Translations under genes and position numbers: made by a program
NCBI RefSeq assembly: GCF_006538745.1
Contig: NZ_BJLR01000033.1
Span: 103,930-167,929, forward strand
Origin: Cellulomonas cellasea
GTDB lineage: Bacteria > Actinomycetota > Actinomycetes > Actinomycetales > Cellulomonadaceae
Direction of reading: 5' to 3'
Length of the DNA: 64,000 nucleotides
The notes under the pieces: generated by a model
Database searches by the model: none
What the model saw: only the letters and a program-made list of their open reading frames with translations
Told to the model about the DNA's origin: nothing
Shown: piece by piece, positions 1 to 12,109 of the stretch
Position numbering within the stretch: position 1 is the first letter of the stretch
How the letters are laid out: every line of letters begins with the position of its first letter

Positions 1-277
1 TGAAGACGGGGACGAGCATGAAGTGCTGGTGGACCATGCCGATCCCGGCGGCCATGGCCTCGCCGGGCCCGCCGAACGCGACCGGCACGTCGTCGACCAG
101 GATCTCGCCCTCGTCGGGCGTGTAGAGCCCGTAGAGCGTGTTCATGAGCGTCGACTTGCCGGCGCCGTTCTCCCCGAGCAGCGCGTGGATCTCGCCGGGC
201 TCGACCACGAGGTCGATGTGGTCGTTGGCCACCAGCGCACCGAAGCGCTTGGTGATGCCCCGTAGCTCGAGCTTCAC
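1..277 (-). CDS. ABC transporter ATP-binding protein, BMP/nucleoside type (partial, runs off left edge)
   Basis: N-terminal 92 codons of a sugar/nucleoside-type ABC ATPase that would energise import together with the BMP lipoprotein encoded just upstream (483-1589). The GTG start at 277 is preceded by AAGGAGCG (286-293) at good spacing. The product opens with an [14 protein letters not shown] segment, typical of the first nucleotide-binding domain of these duplicated ATPases. Walker [10 protein letters not shown] lies at residues 35-43 and a Q-loop region with MVHQHFML near residue 85. The second half, and presumably the permease genes, lie outside the window. A strong hairpin separates it from the lipoprotein gene. 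The family assignment is firm; the substrate (purine nucleoside or other) is inferred only from the BMP partner. Confidence 0.93.
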   Translation of the reverse strand, partial: MKLELRGITKRFGALVANDHIDLVVEPGEIHALLGENGAGKSTLMNTLYGLYTPDEGEILVDDVPVAFGGPGEAMAAGIGMVHQHFMLVPVF

Positions 278-404
278 GTGGACACCGCTCCTTCGTCTGG
301 TCCTGGGTGCACCCTAGCCACGGTGTGGCCTCGTGCAGCGGCGGCGGGCCGGTGCGGGCGGGCCCGGACGTCGTCGTCCGGTGCCGGCCGTCGCGGCGCG
401 CAGG

Positions 405-441
405 CCGATGGCCCGGGCAGGTGCGCTCCCCGGGCCATCGG
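405..441 (-). terminator. Hairpin between BMP lipoprotein and ATPase genes
   Basis: A perfect 13-bp inverted repeat (arms 405-417 and 429-441, CCGATGGCCCGGG) with an 11-nt loop sits 42 bp past the lipoprotein stop and about 130 bp before the ATPase start. There is no T-tract, as is common in high-GC actinobacteria. It probably gives partial termination or 3'-end protection, so that the binding protein is made in excess over the transporter. Confidence 0.65.
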
Positions 442-482
442 TCCGTGCTGCGGTGCGTGCGTCGTGCTGTGGTGCTGGGTCG

Positions 483-1589
483 TCAGCTGGTCTGGCTGGG
501 CGACTCGACGACGAGGTCGCCCGAGATGATCTGCTCGCGCAGCTCGTCGATCTTCGACTGCAGGTCCGCCGGGACGGTGTCCTCGAAGTCGTGCAGCGGG
601 GCGATGTCCACGCCGCCGTTCTCGAGCGTGCCGACGTACGGCTCGGAGGAGAACTCGCCGTCGACCGCGGCCGAGACCGTGTCGAAGACCGAGTTGCCGA
701 TGAGCTTGATGACCGAGGTCAGCAGGAGCGGCTTGTACTGCTCGTTCGACGCCTGCTCGTAGCCGTCCGAGTCGACCCAGATGACCGAGACGCCCTCGGC
801 CTGGCTCGCGGCGTTGAGCGCACCGGCGCCCACGGGGCCCGCGACGGGGAGGATGACGTCGGCGCCCGAGGCGATGAACTGCTCGGTCGTGGTGCGGCCG
901 GCCTCGGTGTCGGAGAAGTTCCCGATCATCGAGCCGTCCTGCGCCTCCTTGTCCCAGCCGAGGACCTTGACGGCCGTGCCGTTGTCCTCGTTGTACTTCG
1001 CGACGCCGTCGACGAAGCCGTCCATGAAGATCGTCACGGACGGGAACGGCATGCCGCCGAACGTCGCGACCGTGCCGGTCTTCGAGGTGCCCGCGGCGAG
1101 GTAGCCGGCGAGGAACGCGGCCTCCTGCGTGTTGAACAGCAGCGGTCGGGCGTTCTCGAGCTCGACGGGCGCGAACGACTCGTCGGAGAAGGCGCTGTCG
1201 ACGAGCGCGAAGTGCAGGTCGGGGTTGGCGTCCGCGGCCGCCTGGATGGCGTCCTCGAGCGCGAACCCGACGCCGATGATCAGGTCGCAGTTCTCCTGGA
1301 CCATCGAGTCGACGTTGGCCGTGTACTGGCCCGGGTCGGACGACTCGGCGGAGCGGATCTCGATCCCGAGCTCGGACTCGGCGCGCTCGAGGCCCTCGAA
1401 CCCGGACTGGTTGAACGACGCGTCGTCGAACCCGCCCTCGTCGGAGACCATGCACGCCTTGAAGTCGACGCCCTCGGCGGCCGTCGTCTCACCGGCTGCG
1501 GGCGTCTCCTCCTCGGGGGCGCTGGCACACGCGGCGAGCGTGAGGGCGAGGGCCCCGCTGAGGGCGGCCACACGGATCATCTTGTTCAC
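483..1589 (-). CDS. BMP family ABC transporter substrate-binding lipoprotein
   Basis: Binding protein of the Bmp/Med family, expected to sit as a lipoprotein on the outer face of the membrane and deliver a nucleoside-like ligand to the ABC importer encoded next. The GTG start at 1589 follows AGGAGTG (1594-1600). The signal peptide is short, with an LAAC lipobox and lipidated Cys21, then an acidic/Thr-rich linker. The body (about residues 35-368) shows Bmp hallmarks: GGFDDASFNQ at the first strand, a LIIGVGFALEDA segment, TQEAAFLAGYLA, and GADVILPVAGPVGAG. Length (368 residues) is normal. The reading frame stays open upstream, but the RBS and signal peptide fix this start. ATG at 1580 is a weaker alternative. 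Confidence 0.93.
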   Translation of the reverse strand: MNKMIRVAALSGALALTLAACASAPEEETPAAGETTAAEGVDFKACMVSDEGGFDDASFNQSGFEGLERAESELGIEIRSAESSDPGQYTANVDSMVQENCDLIIGVGFALEDAIQAAADANPDLHFALVDSAFSDESFAPVELENARPLLFNTQEAAFLAGYLAAGTSKTGTVATFGGMPFPSVTIFMDGFVDGVAKYNEDNGTAVKVLGWDKEAQDGSMIGNFSDTEAGRTTTEQFIASGADVILPVAGPVGAGALNAASQAEGVSVIWVDSDGYEQASNEQYKPLLLTSVIKLIGNSVFDTVSAAVDGEFSSEPYVGTLENGGVDIAPLHDFEDTVPADLQSKIDELREQIISGDLVVESPSQTS

Positions 1590-1905
1590 GCGACACTCCT
1601 GGTTCTCGTCGTTCGTCGGGGCCCGCGGGGCGGTCGTGCGCGACGCGACGGTGCGGCGGGCACGGACGATGCTGCCCGACGTCCATGACCGCACAGTAGG
1701 CGGGCGCTGATGACGGGAGTGTTACCGGCGGGTACGTCCCCGGGTTCCGTTACCCACTTGGAACATTCGCTCACCGGATGGGACGAGGCGTCCCGGACGG
1801 CGGACTCACCCGGACGGGTCCCGGCACCCTCCCGGCGGGTGCGGCACGACGGCGCTCGCCGCGCTGTCCGACGCGCGAGGACGGCGCCCTCCCGCGGCCG
1901 GTGCC
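1590..1905. promoter_or_regulatory. 316-bp intergenic region upstream of BMP operon, with inverted repeat
   Basis: No gene is visible. On the minus strand this must hold the promoter of the BMP operon and the 3' end of the M20 gene. An inverted repeat GTTCC (1744-1748) / GGAAC (1760-1764) with an 11-bp spacer overlaps two copies of GTTACC (near 1721 and 1749). It could be a regulator-binding site. No convincing -35/-10 pair was found. Confidence 0.3.
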
Positions 1906-3099
1906 TCAGGGCCGGCCGGCGAGCAGCGCGGCCCGCGCGAGCACGAGCGCCGCGACGTCGATCGCACGCTCGTCGACCACGAGGTCGCCCTGGTGGATGT
2001 CGTAGGTGTGGCCGCCCGGCGTGCGCGTCCCGAGCCGGGCCATCGCGCCCGGCACCTTCGTGAGGTACCACGCGAAGTCCTCGCCGCCGAGCGACTGCTC
2101 GGTCAGGACGACCGAGTCCTCGCCGATCACGTCGAGCGCGGCCGCCTCGAGGATGCCGGTGCTGCGGGCGTCGTTCTCGACGGGCGGGACGCCCCGCTGG
2201 TGCCGGACCTCGACCTCGACGTCGAACGGCGCGACCATCTGCACGACGGCGTCGTGGAACACCCGCGACGCGAGCTCCCAGGCGCGCACGTCGAGGCAGC
2301 GCAGGGTCCCGCGCACCGTGCCCGTCGACGGGATCGCGTTGTGCGCGGTGCCGGCCTGGACCATGCCCCACGTGAGGTTGACCCCCGAGCGCGGGTCGAG
2401 CCGCCGGCCGAGGACCGCGGGCACGCCCGTGATGACCTGGCCGAGCGCGAACACCACGTCGCCCGTGAGGTGCGGGCGCGACGTGTGCCCGCCGTCGCCC
2501 GTGATCGTGACCGTGACCTCGTCGGACGCCGACGTGATCGGGCCGATCCGCGTGCCGACGTGCCCGACGTCGGTCTTGGGGTCGCAGTGCACGCCGAAGA
2601 TCCGGCCGACCCCGTCGAGCCCGCCCGCCGCGATGACGTCGAGCGCGCCGCCGGGCTGCACCTCTTCCGCCGGCTGGAAGATCAGCCGCACGCCGGTCGG
2701 CAGGTCGCCGGCCTCGGCGAGCTGCGCGAGCAGCAGCCCCGCGCCGAGCACGCCCACGGTGTGCACGTCGTGGCCGCACGCGTGCGCGACGCCCGGCACG
2801 GTCGACGTCCACGCCGTGCCGCAGTGGTCCTGCACCGGGAGCGCGTCGAGGTCGGCCCGCAGCGCGATCCGGCGGCGCCCCGTCGTGACCGCGCCCGGCC
2901 CGATGTCGCAGACGAGCCCGGTGCCCGGCAGCAGCCGTGGCTCGAGGCCCGCGGCGCGCAGCCGGTCCGCGACGACCTTCGTCGTGCGCTGCTCGGTGCG
3001 CCCCAGCTCGGGGTGCGCGTGCAGGTCCCGGCGGATCTCGATGAGCTCGTCGTGCAGGGGCGCGAGGCGCGGGATCAGGTCGGAGCGGTCGTCAGGCAC
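1906..3099 (-). CDS. M20 family metallopeptidase / amidohydrolase
   Basis: Cytoplasmic M20D-type amidohydrolase, the family of N-acyl amino acid deacylases, hippurate hydrolases and IAA-amino-acid hydrolases. The GTG start at 3099 gives 397 residues, normal for the family. Visible motifs are RRDLHAHPELG near residue 23, RADLDALPVQD near 80, the metal-site ACGHDVHT near 106, QPAEEVQPGG near 140, and C-terminal GGEDFAWY. The metal-ligand Cys-Gly-His-Asp and Glu-Glu pairs are intact, so it should be active. It is transcribed away from the adjacent guanylyltransferase gene, 24 bp downstream of that gene's stop. The substrate cannot be told from sequence. A role in nucleoside or peptide salvage next to the BMP transporter would be speculation. 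Confidence 0.9.
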   Translation of the reverse strand: MPDDRSDLIPRLAPLHDELIEIRRDLHAHPELGRTEQRTTKVVADRLRAAGLEPRLLPGTGLVCDIGPGAVTTGRRRIALRADLDALPVQDHCGTAWTSTVPGVAHACGHDVHTVGVLGAGLLLAQLAEAGDLPTGVRLIFQPAEEVQPGGALDVIAAGGLDGVGRIFGVHCDPKTDVGHVGTRIGPITSASDEVTVTITGDGGHTSRPHLTGDVVFALGQVITGVPAVLGRRLDPRSGVNLTWGMVQAGTAHNAIPSTGTVRGTLRCLDVRAWELASRVFHDAVVQMVAPFDVEVEVRHQRGVPPVENDARSTGILEAAALDVIGEDSVVLTEQSLGGEDFAWYLTKVPGAMARLGTRTPGGHTYDIHQGDLVVDERAIDVAALVLARAALLAGRP

Positions 3100-3123
3100 G
3101 CTGTCGAGCGTAGTCGCGCGTGC

Positions 3124-4263
3124 TCAGACGAGGTCCTCGCGTCCGCGGGCACGCCAGCCGTCGACCGCCGACTTCACCGTCTGCGCGTGCGCGCGGGTCG
3201 TGACGAGGAGCGCGTCGGGGGTGTCCACCACGACGACGTCCGGGACGCCGATCACGGTCACCGTGCGGGCCGAGCCGCCCACCACGAGCGCGCCGGCCGT
3301 GTCGATGCGCAGCACCCCGGTGTCGTCCCCGAGCGTGCGCGAGCCGTCGTCGTCGGCCGAGCCGTCTGCCGCGGACGGTGCCGCGAGCAGCGAGCCGAGC
3401 GACGCGAAGTCGCCGACGTCGTCCCACGTGAAGTCGCCGGGCACGACCGCGACGCCGCCCGCCGCGGCCACCGGCTCGGCGATCGCGTGGTCGATCGCGA
3501 TCTTCGTCAGGCCCGGCCAGACGCGCGCGAGCACCTCGGCGCGCTCGGGGCCGTCCCACGCGCGGGCGATCTCGCGCAGCCCGTCGTGCAGGGGCGGGAG
3601 CTGGGCCGCGAGGTGGTCGAGCAGGACGCGGGCGCGCACGAGGAACATGCCCGCGTTCCAGCGGTACTCCCCCGTCGCGAGGTACGCCGCGGCGGTCTCG
3701 GCGTCCGGCTTCTCCGTGAACCCCGCGGCGTGCCGGGCGCTCGGGGCGCCCTCGACGCCGAGCGCCTCGCCAGAGCGCACGTACCCGAAGGCGGTCGACG
3801 GCCCGGTCGCCGCGATGCCGACCGTCACGACGTACCCGGCCCGCGCCGCCGTGACGCCCTCGCGCACGGTCTGCTCGAAGGCCTCGGCCCCGTCGATGAT
3901 GTGGTCGGCCGCGAACGAGCCGAGCACGACGTCCTCGCCGTGCCGCTCGAGCAGGACCGCAGCGGCGAGGCCGATCGCGGCCATGGAGTCGCGCGGGGAC
4001 GGCTCGGCGAGCACGTCGGACGCCCCGAGCTCGGGGAGCTGCGCCGCCACGGCTGCCGCGTGCCGCTCGCCCGTGACCACCAGGACGCCGCCCGGGCCCG
4101 TGAGCGGGAGGAGCCGGTCGACCGTCCCCTGCAGCAGCGTGCGGCCGGTCCCGGTGAGGTCGAGCAGGAACTTGGGCGCGCCGGCGCGCGAGAGCGGCCA
4201 CAGGCGGGTGCCGGCGCCGCCGGCCGGCACGACGGCGTGGAAGTGGGCGACAGGGCTGGGCAT
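3124..4263 (-). CDS. manC: Mannose-1-phosphate guanylyltransferase
   Basis: Makes GDP-mannose from mannose-1-phosphate and GTP, the mannosyl donor for lipoglycans and protein mannosylation in actinobacteria. The N-terminal nucleotidyltransferase signature is GGAGTRLWPLSRAGAPKFL (about residues 14-32). Further family signatures are FAADHII, the FTEKPD block, and the WNAGMFLV motif. The length (379) matches single-domain actinobacterial enzymes without the C-terminal isomerase domain. ATG start at 4263. The PIG-V-like mannosyltransferase at 18-19 kb belongs to the same general mannose pathway, although it probably uses a polyprenyl donor. The call is strong; the symbol follows general use. Confidence 0.92.
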   Translation of the reverse strand: MPSPVAHFHAVVPAGGAGTRLWPLSRAGAPKFLLDLTGTGRTLLQGTVDRLLPLTGPGGVLVVTGERHAAAVAAQLPELGASDVLAEPSPRDSMAAIGLAAAVLLERHGEDVVLGSFAADHIIDGAEAFEQTVREGVTAARAGYVVTVGIAATGPSTAFGYVRSGEALGVEGAPSARHAAGFTEKPDAETAAAYLATGEYRWNAGMFLVRARVLLDHLAAQLPPLHDGLREIARAWDGPERAEVLARVWPGLTKIAIDHAIAEPVAAAGGVAVVPGDFTWDDVGDFASLGSLLAAPSAADGSADDDGSRTLGDDTGVLRIDTAGALVVGGSARTVTVIGVPDVVVVDTPDALLVTTRAHAQTVKSAVDGWRARGREDLV

Positions 4264-4334
4264 CCGGCCAGGGTACCGAGCGGACGGCCCGCTCCCGCAC
4301 GCCTCGCGCCGCCCACCCCCCCTACCCTGGACGC

Positions 4335-4643
4335 GTGCCCGACGACCGCCCCGACGGCCCGCGCCGCGCGCCCAAGGACCCCGAGCGCTTCCTCGTCCGC
4401 GGCCGCCTCGAGCGGCTGCCCCGACGCCGTGCGGACCGCGACCTCGTGATCAGCTACCTCGCGAGCCGCACGCTGCCCGTGCACCAGCCCGTGACCGAGC
4501 GCGAGCTCACCGACCGCCTCGCGGCGCTCGCGGCGGACCCCGTCGGCCTGCGGCGCGAGATGGTCGACGCGGGTCTCGTGACCCGCACGCGCGACGGCGC
4601 GGAGTACTGGCGCACGCACGTGACCGAGTTCGACTTCCCGTGA
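4335..4643 (+). CDS. DUF2087 domain-containing protein
   Basis: A 102-residue protein starting with GTG at 4335, divergent from the guanylyltransferase gene across a 71-bp region. Nearly the whole C-terminal 70 residues match the pattern I associate with DUF2087: a helix with LVISYLASRTLP, a VTERELTDRL segment, then LRREMVDAGLVTRTRDGAEYWR. The block is rich in Arg and looks like a small winged-helix fold, so a nucleic-acid-binding or regulatory role is possible but unproven. The N-terminal 25 residues are basic and probably disordered. It lies 258 bp upstream of sdhC on the same strand and is probably transcribed separately. Confidence 0.75.
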   Translation: MPDDRPDGPRRAPKDPERFLVRGRLERLPRRRADRDLVISYLASRTLPVHQPVTERELTDRLAALAADPVGLRREMVDAGLVTRTRDGAEYWRTHVTEFDFP

Positions 4644-4901
4644 GCCCCGGGGCGCGGGCCCAACGGCACCCGCGGCGCTCGCGCGAGGGCGTCCCGGACT
4701 GTGGACTTGCTCACAAAGTGTCATCACAAGGGCCTGAAGACCCCTGCGTGAGGCTGCGGCGTGGGAACGGGTCACTAAGGTGGGAAGCGAACGGACACCG
4801 TCGTCGGACCCCGTCGTCAGAGCTGCTGCCGGGACCGGCAGCCAGGGCTGACCCCAGCGCCTGGCTCGTGTCGTCGACCTGACTGTCAGGAGGCCTCCCC
4901 C
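4644..4901 (+). promoter_or_regulatory. Leader/promoter region of sdhCDAB
   Basis: 258 bp between the DUF2087 gene and sdhC. A TAAGGT hexamer (4776-4781) is a possible -10, with no good -35. A Shine-Dalgarno sequence AGGAGG (4888-4893) precedes the sdhC GTG. No clear operator could be recognised. Confidence 0.35.
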
Positions 4902-5282
4902 GTGCCCACCGCACCGGCCGGAACGCTCTACCGAGGGCGTGAGGGCATGTGGTCGTGGGTCGCGCACCGCGTGACCGGCGTCCTGATCTTCTTCTTCCTC
5001 CTCGTGCACGTGCTCGACACGTCGCTCGTCCGCGTCTCCCCGGAGGCGTACGACGCCGTCATCGGCACGTACAAGAACCCGATCATGGGGCTCGGCGAGG
5101 CCGGCCTCGTCGCGGCGATCGTGTTCCACGCCTACAACGGCCTCCGCCTGATCCTGGTGGACTTCTGGGACAAGGGCGCGAAGTACCAGCGCGTCCTGCT
5201 CTGGGTCGTGATGGGCCTGTTCGTGGTGACCATGGCCGGCTTCCTGCCGCGCCACCTGATGCACGTCTTCGGGGGCGAGTGA
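4902..5282 (+). CDS. sdhC: Succinate dehydrogenase cytochrome b556 subunit
   Basis: Membrane anchor of complex II, which passes electrons from succinate to quinone. The GTG start at 4902 follows a perfect AGGAGG eight bases upstream; the product is 126 residues. Three hydrophobic helices are visible, starting at VTGVLIFFFLLVHVLD (about residues 25-40), followed by a central GLVAAIVFHAYNG helix and a C-terminal VVMGLFVVTMAGF helix. The motif SWVAHRVTG before helix 1 and the His in LLVHVLD fit the quinone/heme-b region of the family. The stop overlaps the sdhD ATG (TGATG at 5280-5284), indicating translational coupling. Confidence 0.93.
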   Translation: MPTAPAGTLYRGREGMWSWVAHRVTGVLIFFFLLVHVLDTSLVRVSPEAYDAVIGTYKNPIMGLGEAGLVAAIVFHAYNGLRLILVDFWDKGAKYQRVLLWVVMGLFVVTMAGFLPRHLMHVFGGE

Positions 5283-5764
5283 TGACGACGACGTCCACGC
5301 CGATCCCGGCCCCCCGCTCGTCGGGCGGCCCCACGATCGTGCCCACCGTGTCGCGCAACCGGCGCACCACGCGCGGCAACACCGAGCTCTACGGCTGGCT
5401 GTTCATGCGCGTCTCGGGCGTCGTGCTCGTCGCGCTGATCTTCGGCCACCTGTTCGTGAACCTCGTCCAGGGCGAGGGCATCAACGCGATCGACTTCGGC
5501 TTCGTCGCCGGCAAGTGGTCCTCGCCGTTCTGGCAGACCTGGGACCTGCTCATGCTGTGGCTCGCGATGATCCACGGGACCAACGGCGTGCGCACGATCA
5601 TCAACGACTACGCCGAGCGCGACGGCACCCGCATGGTGCTCAAGCTCGCGCTGTACACGGCGTTCGTCGTCGTGGTCGTGCTCGGCACGCTCGTCATCTT
5701 CACGTTCGACCCGTGCCCGGCGAACAGCCCCGCGGACCTGCTGCCCTCGTTCTGCACCGCCTGA
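5282..5764 (+). CDS. sdhD: Succinate dehydrogenase hydrophobic membrane anchor subunit
   Basis: Second membrane anchor of complex II, 160 residues, starting at the ATG that overlaps the sdhC stop. A roughly 35-residue Pro/Thr/Arg-rich N-terminal tail precedes three helices: [19 protein letters not shown], the [17 protein letters not shown] segment, and a C-terminal [17 protein letters not shown]. His residues in IFGHLFVN and MIHGTNG are candidates for heme and quinone contacts. It ends 100 bp before sdhA. That gap holds no obvious gene, only the sdhA ribosome-binding site. Confidence 0.92.
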   Translation: MTTTSTPIPAPRSSGGPTIVPTVSRNRRTTRGNTELYGWLFMRVSGVVLVALIFGHLFVNLVQGEGINAIDFGFVAGKWSSPFWQTWDLLMLWLAMIHGTNGVRTIINDYAERDGTRMVLKLALYTAFVVVVVLGTLVIFTFDPCPANSPADLLPSFCTA

Positions 5765-5864
5765 CGGACGCACTCCCGCCACGGCACCCGCCGCGGCACG
5801 CGCGCGCCGCCGACGGGCCCCCACGCCACCCGGCCCGACTCCCACACAGGAGGCATCGACACCG

Positions 5865-7744
<1,880 letters not shown>

Positions 7745-7745
<1 letters not shown>

Positions 7746-8524
7746 TGACGACTCAGCTCGACGACTCCCCCGGCACCTCGTCGACGCCGGACACCAAGGT
7801 CGGCGCGATCCCGAGCTTCGACGTGACGCTCAAGATCCGCCGCTACACGCCCGAGACGCACGGCGACGAGGCGTACTGGCAGGAGTTCACGGTCACGGTG
7901 CACGGCACCGACCGCCTGCTCGACGCGCTGCACAAGGTCAAGTGGGACCTCGACGGCTCGCTGACGTTCCGCCGCTCGTGCGCGCACGGGGTCTGCGGCT
8001 CGGACGCGATGCGGATCAACGGCCGCAACCGCCTGGCGTGCAAGACGCTGCTCAAGGACCTCAACCCGAGCAAGCCGATCACCGTCGAGCCCATCAAGGG
8101 CCTGCCGGTGATCAAGGACCTCGTGGTCGACATGGAGCCGTTCTTCGCGTCCTACCGCGAGATCATGCCGTTCCTCATCACCACCGGGAACGAGCCGACC
8201 AAGGAGCGCCTGCAGTCGGCCGCCGAGCGCGAGCGGTTCGACGACACCACGAAGTGCATCCTGTGCGCCGCGTGCACGTCGTCGTGCCCCGTGTTCTGGA
8301 CCGACGGGCAGTACTTCGGCCCCGCCGCGATCGTCAACGCGCACCGGTTCATCTTCGACAGCCGCGACGAGGGCGGCACGCAGCGCCTCGAGATCCTCAA
8401 CGACAAGGAGGGCGTCTGGCGCTGCCGGACGACCTTCAACTGCACCGAGGCGTGCCCGCGCGGCATCGAGGTCACCAAGGCGATCAAGGAGGTCAAGCGC
8501 GCGATGATCACCCGCGCGTTCTGA
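7745..8524 (+). CDS. sdhB: Succinate dehydrogenase iron-sulfur subunit
   Basis: Electron-transfer subunit of complex II, 259 residues. The [2Fe-2S] site is C79-x4-C84-x2-D-x11-C99: the third ligand position is Asp (GSD), as in Escherichia coli SdhB. The [4Fe-4S] motif CILCAACTSSCP and the [3Fe-4S] cluster Cys residues, including CTEACPRG, follow. It starts at the ATG overlapping the sdhA stop, and a hairpin terminator lies downstream. About 20 residues of polar N-terminal extension (Thr/Ser/Pro) precede the ferredoxin domain. Confidence 0.97.
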
Positions 8525-8545
8525 CTCCCGCGACCCACCCACGAC

Positions 8546-8588
8546 GGCCCCGCCCGGGCGGCTCACGACGAGCCCCTGGAGCGGGGCC
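8546..8588. terminator. Hairpin between sdhB and the convergent YihY gene
   Basis: Perfect 8-bp arms GGCCCCGC (8546-8553) and GCGGGGCC (8581-8588) with a 27-nt spacer, 22 bp past the sdhB stop. It lies in the short convergent gap and could end transcription from both sides. There is no T-tract. Confidence 0.5.
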
Positions 8589-8653
8589 TCGTGCGTCTCG
8601 GGGCACCGCGGCTGCGCCCGCGCTCAGCTCGTGGCGGCTGCCTGCGGCCGCGC

Positions 8654-9748
8654 TCAGCGCTTGCCGGCGGCTGCCGCGGCGGCGGCCCCGTCGCGCTGCG
8701 GGGAGGCGCCCGCCGGTGCGCCCTCGCTGCGGGACGCCGGCTCCTCCGGGCAGTCGGGCGCCGCGTCGGGCAGCGGCGGGTCGGCGGTCCACGCTGCCGC
8801 GAGCAGCACGATGCGGGCGATGAGGTTGATCCACACGAGCAGCGTCACGACGACGGTGAACGACGCGAACAGCGCGTTGCGCCCGACGCTGCCCGCCACG
8901 ACCGACGTCCCGAGCAGCCGCACGATCCCGATCCCCGTCGCGGCGATGAGCGCGCCCCCGCGCAGGTCCACCCAGTCGGGCCGCTGGCCGGCGAGCACGT
9001 AGACGAGGAGCATGAACGTCGCGGCGTCGACCACGAACGCGACGGCGATGCCGAGCACGCGCACGACGACCGCGCTCGTCTCCTCGAGCCCGACGACCCC
9101 GAGCAGCCAGTCCGCCGCCGTCGTGACGGCGACGCTGAGCACCGCCGAGAGCAGGACCGCGAACGCCATCCCCGCGAAGCCCACGAGCTCACGCAGCTTG
9201 CCGGTCACGATGTTGCCCTGGTTCTCGCCGAGCGCGTCGAACATCGCCCGCACCGCGGTGCGCATCGCGGCGACGGCCGTCGTGGCGCTCACCAGGAGGA
9301 CGACGATCGCGACGACGCCCGCGACGCTGAGCCCGGCGCTGAGGACGAGGTCGTCGGGCTCGATCAGGCCGTCGTCGGTGCCCGTGTCGATGAGGCCCGG
9401 GAACGTCCCCGAGACCGTCGCGAGCACGTCGTCGCGCAGGCCGACGTTCCGGCCCAGGACCGTCATGAACACCGTGTAGCCGAGCGTCAGCCCCGCGAAC
9501 ACGGAGAACAGCGCGGCGTAGGCGATGCCGCCGGTCAAGACTCCCCCGCCGGCCGCGGAGAAGCGCGCCTGCGTCCGGGCCGCGCGCGTCTGCTGCCACC
9601 ACGCGAACAGGGCCTTGGCCCGCGCGATGATGCTCTGCTTGGCGCGGGCCACGGGACGCAGCCCCGCGGCGACGTCGGCCCGGTCGGTGACCGTGGCGTG
9701 CGCCTTGCCGGCCCCCCGGGCGGCGCGGGCCTCGTCGGTGCTCACCAT
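8654..9748 (-). CDS. YihY/virulence factor BrkB family membrane protein
   Basis: Integral membrane protein of the YihY/BrkB family, 364 residues, function not firmly known despite an old RNase BN label. ATG at 9748. A roughly 60-residue cytoplasmic N-terminus rich in Arg/Ala leads into AAGGGVLTGGIAYAALFSVFAGLTLGYTV, the family's first-helix region. Five to six helices follow, including VVAIVVLLVSATTAVAAMR and LLVYVLAGQRPDW. The conserved block NALFASFTVVVTLLVWINLIARIVLLAAAW closes the domain. The tail is Glu/Ala-rich and disordered. Neighbours give no functional clue. Confidence 0.88.
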   Translation of the reverse strand: MVSTDEARAARGAGKAHATVTDRADVAAGLRPVARAKQSIIARAKALFAWWQQTRAARTQARFSAAGGGVLTGGIAYAALFSVFAGLTLGYTVFMTVLGRNVGLRDDVLATVSGTFPGLIDTGTDDGLIEPDDLVLSAGLSVAGVVAIVVLLVSATTAVAAMRTAVRAMFDALGENQGNIVTGKLRELVGFAGMAFAVLLSAVLSVAVTTAADWLLGVVGLEETSAVVVRVLGIAVAFVVDAATFMLLVYVLAGQRPDWVDLRGGALIAATGIGIVRLLGTSVVAGSVGRNALFASFTVVVTLLVWINLIARIVLLAAAWTADPPLPDAAPDCPEEPASRSEGAPAGASPQRDGAAAAAAAGKR

Positions 9749-9792
9749 GCACCGACCCTAGGAGCGCCCCGCCCGCGCGGCATCCGGAGGAG

Positions 9793-9812
9793 CGCTGCCA
9801 CGGGCGGCAGCG
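9793..9812 (-). terminator. Short hairpin downstream of the 2'-5' RNA ligase-like gene
   Basis: CGCTGCC (9793-9799) pairs with GGCAGCG (9806-9812) around a 6-nt loop, 77 bp after the stop of the RNA ligase-like gene. This is a possible terminator of the trpS operon. The rest of the 140-bp gap shows nothing recognisable. Confidence 0.35.
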
Positions 9813-9888
9813 AGCCACGACCGGGCGGAGCGCCGTCCAGCGCCGCGGACGGGGCCCGGCGGCGACCGGACGAGAGGGGTGCGACCCG

Positions 9889-11495
<1,607 letters not shown>

Positions 11496-11572
11496 TCAGG
11501 CGCGGGGCGGTGCTGAGGCCCAGGACGGGGCGGTCGCCGGACCCGCCGGGACGTGCGCCTGCCCGGACGGGC

Positions 11573-11974
11573 TCAGGTGGCCTCGTCGTCGAACGGTGCC
11601 GGCTCGCCCGCCCGCAGGTCGGCGGCCGGGCGGGGGGTCCGCGTCGTGGAGCCGGTGCGCGCCGCGTACGCCGCCGCGGAGCCCGCGACCGCGCCGGGAC
11701 GCTCGCCGCGGCCGGGGGTCACGTCGTCGAGCAGCGCCTCCCGGACGATGCGGCGCGGGTCGTACCGGCGCGGGTCGAGCGCCGCCCAGTCGACGTCGCG
11801 CACCTCGTCGCCGAGCTCCTCGTCGACGCGCTCCTTGGTGTCGCGCAGGAACACGCGCGCACGCCGCGCCCACCGGCCGAGCTGCTCCGCGTACGCGGGC
11901 AGGCGCTCCGGCCCGATGACGAGGACGGCGACGATGAGCAGGACGATGAGCTCGCCGCCGTTGATGTCGAACAC
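11573..11974 (-). CDS. tatB: Twin-arginine translocase subunit TatB
   Basis: Component of the Tat pathway exporting folded proteins. The GTG start at 11974 gives 133 residues. The protein begins MFDINGGELIVLLIVAVLVIGPERLP: a single N-terminal helix followed by the family GPERLP hinge and an amphipathic helix (AYAEQLGRWARRARVFLRDTKERVDEELG). The C-terminal half is Arg/Pro/Ala-rich and probably disordered. Its place after sigE-rseA-htrA matches mycobacterial gene order, which separates it from TatA. It stands 135 bp downstream of htrA, perhaps with its own promoter. Confidence 0.93.
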   Translation of the reverse strand: MFDINGGELIVLLIVAVLVIGPERLPAYAEQLGRWARRARVFLRDTKERVDEELGDEVRDVDWAALDPRRYDPRRIVREALLDDVTPGRGERPGAVAGSAAAYAARTGSTTRTPRPAADLRAGEPAPFDDEAT

Positions 11975-12109
11975 GGGCTCAGGCTACCCCGGCACCGCAC
12001 GCGCACGGTCGCCCGGCGCGGGCCGGGGAAGCCGCGCGGCGGACCGGCGTCGGGGCACCGCTCCGCCGCGCACGCACCCGGCTCGTCGGGGTCGTCGGGG
12101 TCGCCCGGG

